Of a DNA stretch of 37,856 nucleotides, positions 17,511 to 24,143 are shown one piece after another; the stretch's first letter is position 1, and each line of letters opens with the position of its first letter. A program made the position numbers and the translations under genes. This stretch comes from Flavobacteriaceae bacterium (GTDB lineage: Bacteria > Bacteroidota > Bacteroidia > Flavobacteriales > Flavobacteriaceae), in assembly GCA_947371275.1 (NCBI GenBank), contig CANBOV010000022.1, positions 1 through 37,856 on the forward strand, read 5' to 3'. The notes under the pieces are model-generated. The model was not told where the DNA came from. It saw only the letters and a program-made list of their open reading frames with translations, and searched no databases.

Positions 17511-18263
17511 ATGATCGAAGCATACGTAAAACATACTATAGATGGGAACATCGCAACTATTGAGTTTTTTCATCCTGAACAGAACTCTTTACCAGGTACT
17601 ATATTAGCTCAATTAGCACAAAACATTACAGCTGTTGGCGCTATGGCAGAAGTAAAAGTAATTATCCTGCAAAGTAGTGGAGACCGCACTTTTTGCGCTG
17701 GAGCTAGCTTTAAGGAATTAATTGCTATTGATGATGCTGAAACTGGGAAAGTGTTTTTCTCAGGATTTGCCAATGTTATTAATTCGATGCGTAAATGTCC
17801 AAAATTCATCATTGGGCGTGTCCAAGGAAAAACAGTAGGTGGAGGAGTAGGAATAGCGGCTTCAACGGATTATTGTATGGCTACTAAATATGCAGCTATT
17901 AAATTAAGTGAATTAAACGTTGGAATTGGACCGTTTGTAGTGTCACCTGCCATAGAACGTAAAATGGGTGTGTCTGCTATGTCACAGATTGCGATTGATG
18001 CCAATACTTTTTATGATGCCAATTGGGCCAAAGAAAAAGGATTGTTTGCTAATGTTTACGAGTCAATTGAAGATATGGATGGAGCAGTACAAGCTTTTGC
18101 CCAGCATTTATGTACATACAATCCTGAAGCTATGCTTGAAATGAAAAAGGTTTTTTGGAGAGGAACGGAAGATTGGGACAATTTATTAGCCGAACGAGCC
18201 GCTATCAGCGGACGATTAGTGTTATCTGATTTTACAAAAGAAACGTTGAAGAAATTTAAATAA
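17511..18263 (+). CDS. paaF: Enoyl-CoA hydratase/isomerase-family protein, PaaF candidate
   Basis: This 250-residue crotonase-fold protein starts 8 bp after paaZ. Oxyanion-hole segments are RTFCAGASFKEL and GRVQGKTVGGGVGI. True hydratases have two catalytic Glu residues 20 apart. Here the second is present (E134 in KLSELNVGIGP), but the first position is Gly114 (GGGVGIAAS instead of a GGGxELA-type motif). By position it should be the 2,3-dehydroadipyl-CoA hydratase, but the missing Glu makes that uncertain; isomerase activity or a non-catalytic role is possible. The crotonase family is firm and the symbol provisional. Confidence 0.75.
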   Translation: MIEAYVKHTIDGNIATIEFFHPEQNSLPGTILAQLAQNITAVGAMAEVKVIILQSSGDRTFCAGASFKELIAIDDAETGKVFFSGFANVINSMRKCPKFIIGRVQGKTVGGGVGIAASTDYCMATKYAAIKLSELNVGIGPFVVSPAIERKMGVSAMSQIAIDANTFYDANWAKEKGLFANVYESIEDMDGAVQAFAQHLCTYNPEAMLEMKKVFWRGTEDWDNLLAERAAISGRLVLSDFTKETLKKFK

Positions 18264-18270
18264 AATGTAG

Positions 18271-18333
18271 TCGAAAGTAGCAAGTCGAAAGTCGAAAGTA
18301 AGGACTAACGACTTTTGACTTTTGACTTTAAGA
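18271..18333 (+). repeat. Palindromic array of nine heptanucleotides between paaF and paaY
   Basis: Nine 7-base units lie in strict register: GTCGAAA, GTAGCAA, GTCGAAA, GTCGAAA, GTAAGGA, CTAACGA, CTTTTGA, CTTTTGA, CTTTAAG. The left four and right four are near reverse complements if G-U pairs are allowed, so the RNA can fold into one long hairpin. The array fills almost the whole 77-bp spacer. Confidence 0.85.
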
Positions 18334-18340
18334 CTAAAAT

Positions 18341-18949
18341 ATGGTATACGAATTCAAAGGGTTCATCCCAGTCATACACGAAAGTAGTTTCATCCATCCG
18401 CAAGCAGCGGTTACGGGTAATGTGATTATTGGGAAAAATGTATATGTTGGCCCAGGTGCTGCCATTCGAGGCGATTGGGGCGAAATCATCATTGAAGATG
18501 GTTGTAATGTTCAAGAAAATTGTACTATTCACATGTTTCCAGGAAAGACTATGGTTTTGAAGTCGGGTGCTCATATTGGACATGGAGCAATTATTCATGG
18601 AGCGAATATTGGGGCTAATTGTTTGGTGGGTATGAATTCAGTGATAATGGATGATGTAACGGTTGGAGATGAATGTATTATTGGAGCTTTAAGCTTTGTA
18701 AAAGCCGGAATGCAGATCCCGAATCGTAAAATGGTCGTTGGGAATCCGGCGGCCATACTAAAAGACGTTTCTAATGAAATGATTGATTGGAAAACCAAAG
18801 GCACAGCATTATATCAGCAATTGCCTAAAGAGTGTTATGACACCTTAAAAACAGTAGAGCCATTGAGAGAAATCCCGGCCAATAGACCAATGCAAGAATC
18901 GTTTTATAAAACATTAGAAGAATTTAAATTAAAAGAAAATAGAAAATAG
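18341..18949 (+). CDS. paaY: PaaY, gamma-carbonic-anhydrase-like hexapeptide-repeat thioesterase
   Basis: This 202-residue left-handed beta-helix protein has hexapeptide steps such as NVIIGKNVYVGPGAAI, GAHIGHGAIIHGANIG and VTVGDECIIGA. Its metal-binding His pattern is that of gamma-carbonic anhydrases (CTIHMF, HIGHGAIIH). The C-terminal helix region is typical of PaaY. In the Paa pathway PaaY is a trimeric thioesterase that, with PaaI, hydrolyses dead-end CoA esters. E. coli PaaY is about 196 residues. It is preceded by the heptad array and followed by a 65-bp AT-rich spacer. Confidence 0.9.
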   Translation: MVYEFKGFIPVIHESSFIHPQAAVTGNVIIGKNVYVGPGAAIRGDWGEIIIEDGCNVQENCTIHMFPGKTMVLKSGAHIGHGAIIHGANIGANCLVGMNSVIMDDVTVGDECIIGALSFVKAGMQIPNRKMVVGNPAAILKDVSNEMIDWKTKGTALYQQLPKECYDTLKTVEPLREIPANRPMQESFYKTLEEFKLKENRK

Positions 18950-18953
18950 AGAA

Positions 18954-18985
18954 AAGAATCTAGACCATTCAAAAGTCTATTCTTT
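18954..18985 (+). repeat. Imperfect hairpin between paaY and the E2 gene
   Basis: AAGAA-TC-TAGAC (18954-18965) can pair with GTCTA-TTCTT (18975-18984), leaving a 2-base bulge and a 9-base loop. It is followed by mixed T-rich sequence rather than a clean T-run. Termination is weak at best. Confidence 0.4.
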
Positions 18986-19014
18986 ATACTTTATTCTCTT
19001 TCATCTCTATAAAA

Positions 19015-20304
19015 ATGATAACAGAATTTAAAATGCCCAAAATGGGTGAAAGCATATCCGAAGCTACGATCATAAGTTGGTTGAAAAACGTGGGTGATTA
19101 TGTAGAAGGTGAAGAAACTATTTTAGAAGTTGCGACTGATAAAGTAGATAGTGAAGTTGCTGCGCCAGTTTCGGGTGTTATTACTGAAATTCGTTTTCAG
19201 AAGGATGCTATTGTAGAAGTTGGGACCGTTTTGGCATTAATTGATTCAGAAGGGAAACAAGAAGCGGGAAGCAAGAAACAAGAAGCAAAGCAAGAGGTTG
19301 CGACTTCAGGAAGTTTTATGCCCTCGTCCAAATCAGTCACACAAAGCATTACCCATAAAGCAAACCCTGACGCTTTTATTTCGCCTTTGATTATTAGCAT
19401 TGCACAGAAAGAAAATCTATCCATCGAAGAATTACAGTCGATACCAGGTTCTGGGGCCGATGGTCGTTTACAAAAAAGTGATGTGTTTCATTATTTGAAA
19501 AGCCGTAAATATCCACTTCATTCTAAACCGATAGCAGATAACAAACAACCAATAACTTCAACTTATCCTAAACCTAAAATCAATTTTGTTGAAGGGAAAG
19601 ATCATATAGTAGTGATGGACCGTATGCGTAAAATGATAGCGGACCATATGGTGTATTCAAAACAAACATCACCACACGTTACTTCCTATATTGAAGTTGA
19701 TGTGACAAATTTGGTGAATTGGCGTAATGCACATAAACATACGTTTCAAGAAAAATATAATCAGAAGTTAACATTTACTCCTGTTTTTGTAGAAGCTGTC
19801 GCTAAAGCAATTCAAGATTTCCCTATGATTAATGTGTCGGTAGATGAAAAAAACATAATCGTTCATAAAGATATTCATATTGGAATGGCAACCGCGTTAC
19901 CATCCGGGAACTTGATTGTGCCTGTGGTAAAAAATGCCAATGAAAAAGACTTAGTAGCGTTAGCGAAAGATGTGAATACGCTTGCTGAAGCCTCCCGAAA
20001 TAACAAATTAAAGCCCGAAGAAATACAAGGGAGTACCTTCACCATTTCTAATGTGGGAACCTTTGGTAGTTTGATGGGAACCCCTATAATTAACCAGCCT
20101 GAAGTAGCTATTTTAGCACTCGGAATTATTAAAAAACGACCGGAAGTTATTACTGCTGCAAATGGTGATGAGATTGCCATACGAAGTATGATGTTCTTGT
20201 CATTATCGTTTGATCATCGAGTAGTTGATGGATTCTTAGGAGGTTCATTCTTAAGAAAAGTGGGCGATTATTTAGAACAATTTGATATCAATACAACATT
20301 ATAA
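19015..20304 (+). CDS. 2-oxoacid dehydrogenase E2 (dihydrolipoamide acyltransferase), branched-chain type
   Basis: This 429-residue protein has a lipoyl domain (about 1-80) with lipoylation site K43 in EVATDKVDSEV, a Lys/Gln/Glu-rich linker (about 80-105), a peripheral-subunit-binding domain (about 118-163, SPLIISIAQKENLS to GADGRLQKSDV) and a catalytic domain (about 195-429) with SFDHRVVDG (H401, D405). The protein transfers the acyl group from the E1 active site to CoA. With the E1 gene downstream it forms a branched-chain 2-oxoacid dehydrogenase, whose usual roles are Val/Leu/Ile breakdown and iso-fatty-acid primers. Its place at the end of the paa unit suggests phenylpyruvate as another substrate. 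The linker is written in 7-base DNA repeats. Confidence 0.92.
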   Translation: MITEFKMPKMGESISEATIISWLKNVGDYVEGEETILEVATDKVDSEVAAPVSGVITEIRFQKDAIVEVGTVLALIDSEGKQEAGSKKQEAKQEVATSGSFMPSSKSVTQSITHKANPDAFISPLIISIAQKENLSIEELQSIPGSGADGRLQKSDVFHYLKSRKYPLHSKPIADNKQPITSTYPKPKINFVEGKDHIVVMDRMRKMIADHMVYSKQTSPHVTSYIEVDVTNLVNWRNAHKHTFQEKYNQKLTFTPVFVEAVAKAIQDFPMINVSVDEKNIIVHKDIHIGMATALPSGNLIVPVVKNANEKDLVALAKDVNTLAEASRNNKLKPEEIQGSTFTISNVGTFGSLMGTPIINQPEVAILALGIIKKRPEVITAANGDEIAIRSMMFLSLSFDHRVVDGFLGGSFLRKVGDYLEQFDINTTL

Positions 20305-20308
20305 AAGC

Positions 20309-21376
20309 ATGCAAGAAGCAATGACACATTCAATCAAAATAACCAAAGTGGCCCAATCCAAAGCCAGTGAAGTAGATTTTCACAACATTACCATGGGGAC
20401 ACGTTTTACTGACCATATGTTTGTGTGTGATTATGAAAATGGCACTTGGCACAATCCAAGAATCGAGCCGTTGGCTATGATTCCAACCCATCCTGCAGCT
20501 ATGGCATTGCATTACGGACAAGCAATATTTGAAGGAATGAAAGCAACTTTAGGAAAGGATGGAACTCCTTTATTATTCCGCCCCGAAGAAAATGCTAAAA
20601 GACTTAATCATAGTGCGGATCGAATGGGAATGCCTTCTTTTCCAGAAGACTTATTTGTCGAGGCTTTGAAGCAATTTACTGCACTTGAAAAAGAATGGAT
20701 TCCTACTCAAGTAGGCAGCGCTTTGTATTTACGTCCGTTTATGTATGCTGACGAGGCTTTCATTGGGATGCGTGCAGCTACCAGTTTTAAATTTATAGTT
20801 ATGGGTTCGCCCGCTGGTCCTTTCTTTAGCAGAAAGATAAAATTATATGCCGAAAAGAAATATGTGCGAGCAGTAAATGGTGGGACTGGAGAAGCCAAAG
20901 CGGCAGGAAATTATGCGGCAGCCATTCGCCCTACTGAATATGCCAAAGCCAAAGGTTATGATCAAGTATTATGGTTAGACGCTCAGGATTTTGAGTACAT
21001 ACAGGAAGTAGGGACTATGAACGTGTTTTTTAAAATTGCGGGGAAGTTTATTACGCCTGATTTAAGTGGGTCAATTTTGGCAGGAATTACTCGAATGAGT
21101 GTAATAGATTTATTGCGAGACAAAGGATTTGAAGTTACAGAACGCCCAATTAGGATTTCGGAAATTATAGAGGCTTCTAAGAATGGAACTTTAGAAGAAG
21201 CCTTTGGAGCTGGTACAGCTGTAGGTATTGCTATGGTAGAAGAAATAGGTAATAATGACTTTTGCATAAAGTTGCCAGAGTCTAATCCTACTTCCGTGAT
21301 GGTAAACACTACTCTAAACGCGATAAAAGTACAAGAGGAAGAAGATAAGTTTGGCTGGATTGTAGCCGCGAAATAA
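20309..21376 (+). CDS. ilvE: Branched-chain amino acid aminotransferase
   Basis: This class IV PLP aminotransferase is 355 residues long from the ATG at 20309, 4 bases after the E2 stop. A TTG start at 20282 would overlap the E2 gene and is rejected; the ATG at 20321 (MTHSIKITKV) is also possible. Landmarks are HYGQAIFEGMKA, LYLRPFMYADE, NGGTGEAKAAGNYAAA with the expected PLP Lys region, and QEVGTMNVFF. It swaps amino groups between Val/Leu/Ile and 2-oxoglutarate. Genes for the matching dehydrogenase lie on either side, so the aminotransferase can feed it 2-oxoacids. Acceptance of phenylalanine is possible but not shown. Confidence 0.9.
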   Translation: MQEAMTHSIKITKVAQSKASEVDFHNITMGTRFTDHMFVCDYENGTWHNPRIEPLAMIPTHPAAMALHYGQAIFEGMKATLGKDGTPLLFRPEENAKRLNHSADRMGMPSFPEDLFVEALKQFTALEKEWIPTQVGSALYLRPFMYADEAFIGMRAATSFKFIVMGSPAGPFFSRKIKLYAEKKYVRAVNGGTGEAKAAGNYAAAIRPTEYAKAKGYDQVLWLDAQDFEYIQEVGTMNVFFKIAGKFITPDLSGSILAGITRMSVIDLLRDKGFEVTERPIRISEIIEASKNGTLEEAFGAGTAVGIAMVEEIGNNDFCIKLPESNPTSVMVNTTLNAIKVQEEEDKFGWIVAAK

Positions 21377-21432
21377 TACATAAAACATAACCTGTTTGAT
21401 TTCAATATAAGACAAGTTTTATTCAAAAATCA

Positions 21433-23478
21433 ATGTTAGATAAACAGTTACTCGAAAAAGCGTTTTCTACTATGGCTACGGCTAAAGCTATGGCTACGCT
21501 TTATGAAGATAATTTTAAGATAGTTTCTAAATATGTTCATGCTACTTCGCGTGGGCACGAAGCTATTCAAATTGCTATGGCTATGCAATTGTTGCCTCAA
21601 GATTATGCTTTTCCTTATTATCGGGATGATGCTATGATGTTGGGTATCGGAATGCAACCTTATGATATGATGTTGCAATTGATGGCTAAAAAGGACGATC
21701 CCTTTTCGGGTGGGCGAACATATTACTGTCATCCAAGTTTAAAAGAGGTAGACAAACCTAAAATACCGCATCAATCTTCAGCTACGGGTATGCAAGCGAT
21801 CCCTGCTACTGGAGCCGCTATGGGGTTTTGGTATAAAGAAAATATAGGAATTCAAGACGTCACAACCGAATTACCACTTGTTGTTTGTTCGTTAGGTGAT
21901 GCTTCGGTAACCGAAGGGGAAATCGCTGAAGCATTGCAAATGGCTGCCTTAAAACAATTACCGATTTTGTATTTAGTACAAGATAACGGTTGGGATATTT
22001 CGGCGAATGCTGTGGAGACAAGAGCGCAAAATGCGTTTGAGTATGCAAAGGGATTTCATGGTATAGAGGCTATTACGATTGATGGTGCCAATTTCACGGA
22101 AAGTTATCTTGCCGTTCAAAAAGTGGTGCAAACCATACGAGAAGAGCGCCGACCTTTCCTAGTACATGCAAAAGTACCGTTATTGAATCATCATACTTCG
22201 GGGGTACGAATGGAATGGTATCGAGATGATTTGGAAGAAGCACAATCAAGAGATCCCTACCCAGTCTTGAAAAAACAATTAATGGATGCTGGATTTACTT
22301 CAGATGAAATTAAAATTATAGAAGTTACGGCTATAGCAAAAGTACAAGCTGATTTTGATAAAGCTCAGCAAGCTGAAGACCCAAGTCCGGAAGACTTATT
22401 TACCTATGATTTTGCGGTAACTCCTGTTACAGAAGAAGTAGGGGAGCGTCAACCTGAGAGGGAAGACAAAGTGGTGATGGTGGATTGTGCTTTATTTGCG
22501 GTTGAAGAATTAATGAAAAAGCACCCAGAATGTTTGTTGTACGGACAAGATGTTGGTGGACGGTTAGGGGGAGTGTTTAGAGAGGCCGCAACCTTAGCCC
22601 AGAAATTTGGAGACGATCGTGTATTTAATACACCTATTCAAGAAGCGTTTATTGTGGGTTCAACTGTTGGAATGTCGGCGGTAGGGTTGAAGCCCATCGT
22701 TGAGGTACAATTTGCCGATTATATTTGGCCGGGACTTAACCAGCTTTTTACCGAAGTGAGCCGGTCCTCTTATTTATCCAATGGGAAATGGCCTGTGAGC
22801 ATGATATTGCGAGTGCCTATTGGAGCTTATGGGAGTGGTGGACCTTATCATTCTTCCTCTGTTGAAAGTGTGTTAACTAATATTCGAGGAATTAAAATTG
22901 CTTATCCTAGTAATGGTGCAGATTTAAAGGGATTATTAAAAGCAGCCTATTATGATCCGAATCCGGTGGTTATATTGGAACATAAAGGGTTGTATTGGAG
23001 TAAAGTTAAAGGAACTGAGGCCGCAAGAGTCAATGAACCGAGTGAGGACTACGTGTTACCTTTTGGAAAAGCCAACGTGGTTCAGGAAATATGGGAACAA
23101 GAAAAAGAGGAGACTATTACTGTAATCACTTATGGCATGGGTGTTCATTGGGCATTGAATGCTTCATCAATGATTAAAAACCAAGTTGAGATTATTGATT
23201 TACGAACGCTTTATCCCTTAGATGAAGAAGCCCTATTTAAATCGGTTAAGAAAGCTAAAAAATGTTTAGTAGTCACGGAAGAACCTGTGAATAATTCGTT
23301 TGCTAGAAGTTTGGCCGGATTGATACAAGAGCAATGTTTCCAGTATTTGGATGCTCCTGTGATGGTTATTGGTTCGGAAAATATGCCTGCAATTCCGCTG
23401 AATAGCACTTTGGAGTTTACTATGATTCCGAATGTGGATAAGGTGAGAATAAAGATGGAGGAGTTGTTGCGGTATTAG
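21433..23478 (+). CDS. Fused E1 alpha-beta subunit of a 2-oxoacid dehydrogenase (branched-chain type)
   Basis: This 681-residue protein joins both E1 chains. The alpha part (about 1-330) has the ThDP motif from GDASVTEGE (G155/D156) to the Asn in QDNGW (N185), plus RGHEAIQIA and the HTSGVR phosphorylation-loop-like segment. The beta part (about 345-681) has LLYGQDVGGRLGGVFREA, EVQFADYIWPGLNQL and PIGAYGSGGPYHS. Many bacteria encode alpha and beta separately; fusion is common in Bacteroidetes. It decarboxylates 2-oxoacids and acylates the lipoyl group of E2. It is the last gene before a strong terminator. Confidence 0.93.
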   Translation: MLDKQLLEKAFSTMATAKAMATLYEDNFKIVSKYVHATSRGHEAIQIAMAMQLLPQDYAFPYYRDDAMMLGIGMQPYDMMLQLMAKKDDPFSGGRTYYCHPSLKEVDKPKIPHQSSATGMQAIPATGAAMGFWYKENIGIQDVTTELPLVVCSLGDASVTEGEIAEALQMAALKQLPILYLVQDNGWDISANAVETRAQNAFEYAKGFHGIEAITIDGANFTESYLAVQKVVQTIREERRPFLVHAKVPLLNHHTSGVRMEWYRDDLEEAQSRDPYPVLKKQLMDAGFTSDEIKIIEVTAIAKVQADFDKAQQAEDPSPEDLFTYDFAVTPVTEEVGERQPEREDKVVMVDCALFAVEELMKKHPECLLYGQDVGGRLGGVFREAATLAQKFGDDRVFNTPIQEAFIVGSTVGMSAVGLKPIVEVQFADYIWPGLNQLFTEVSRSSYLSNGKWPVSMILRVPIGAYGSGGPYHSSSVESVLTNIRGIKIAYPSNGADLKGLLKAAYYDPNPVVILEHKGLYWSKVKGTEAARVNEPSEDYVLPFGKANVVQEIWEQEKEETITVITYGMGVHWALNASSMIKNQVEIIDLRTLYPLDEEALFKSVKKAKKCLVVTEEPVNNSFARSLAGLIQEQCFQYLDAPVMVIGSENMPAIPLNSTLEFTMIPNVDKVRIKMEELLRY

Positions 23479-23484
23479 TTTATA

Positions 23485-23515
23485 GTCGCAGTCGCAGTAT
23501 TTAGTCTCAGTCGCA
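23485..23515 (+). repeat. Hexanucleotide GTCGCA repeats after the E1 gene
   Basis: GTCGCA GTCGCA, a 7-base interruption (GTATTTA), then GTCTCA GTCGCA. This is similar in style to the GTC-starting heptads elsewhere in the unit and lies just before the terminator. Confidence 0.6.
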
Positions 23516-23523
23516 TTGTAAAA

Positions 23524-23560
23524 TAAAATACCCGCAGCCTTTTATGTTGCGGGTATTTTA
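23524..23560. terminator. Strong bidirectional terminator closing the paa/2-oxoacid dehydrogenase unit
   Basis: A perfect 13-bp inverted repeat (TAAAATACCCGCA at 23524-23536, TGCGGGTATTTTA at 23548-23560) has an 11-base loop, with T-rich ends on both strands. It lies between convergent genes. Confidence 0.9.
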
Positions 23561-23595
23561 TTTGGGTTGTAATTAGGATGATGTCCAACTACGTA

Positions 23596-24126
23596 CTATT
23601 TCTTTTGTGGGGGATATTGCTCTAGAATTTTCGTTACAAATTCTTTAATCATGGCATCTTTTTTATTGGTGTCTTTGGTGAGTGTACCTTCCCCTTCTCC
23701 TTGCCAAATTAGTTCCTTTTTCTTAGCATCAATTAAGTCGATGTACAACGTGCCTTCGGTGTACCGATTTATAGAAGTTTGTCCGCCCCATACATAAGGA
23801 TTCCAGCCATATCCATAGCCATATCCCCAGCCTGCATTGAATTGATTAACGTTTACTTGTTCTCTTTCTTTGGTGAAAATATTAATCAAGAAATCAGGGG
23901 TTTCACTTTTGGTAAACCCTTTGGTTGACATAACCTCTTCGATAGAATGCATGATCCTTTTTTTGTCTAAATCGGATATTTCCATTTTGTCAATACCAGA
24001 TTTCAAGAAGGCATAGGACTTATAAGTTGAAAAATCTACTTTTTTGTCGTAATCTGAATTTACTCTTACACTGCAGCAGGAGGTTAGTATTAAAAATAAT
24101 ACCGGAATAAAAGCTACTTTTTTCAT
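23596..24126 (-). CDS. DUF4136-type lipoprotein
   Basis: This 176-residue protein runs from the ATG at 24126; the longer reading would start at TTG. It has a lipoprotein signal with lipobox LTSC (lipidated C17). The mature part resembles DUF4136 proteins: a YKSYAFL segment near the start, FTKSETPDFLINI in the middle, a Gly/Tyr/Trp-rich stretch (GWGYGYGYGW), then LYIDLIDAKKKELIWQGEGEG and a C-terminal helix. Function is unknown for the family. It starts 17 bp after the hutU stop on the same strand, so it probably rides on the hutU transcript without an evident functional link. Confidence 0.85.
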   Translation of the reverse strand: MKKVAFIPVLFLILTSCCSVRVNSDYDKKVDFSTYKSYAFLKSGIDKMEISDLDKKRIMHSIEEVMSTKGFTKSETPDFLINIFTKEREQVNVNQFNAGWGYGYGYGWNPYVWGGQTSINRYTEGTLYIDLIDAKKKELIWQGEGEGTLTKDTNKKDAMIKEFVTKILEQYPPQKK

Positions 24127-24143
24127 AATCAAAATTATTAAAG

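Noticed and set aside
18271..18333. Heptad array considered as a CRISPR or a terminator
   Set aside because: Units are 7 bases with no spacers, and no T-run follows the hairpin; paaY begins 7 bases later.
20282..20308. Upstream TTG start for the aminotransferase
   Set aside because: It would overlap the E2 gene end, and the added residues do not resemble the family; ATG at 20309 follows the E2 stop directly.
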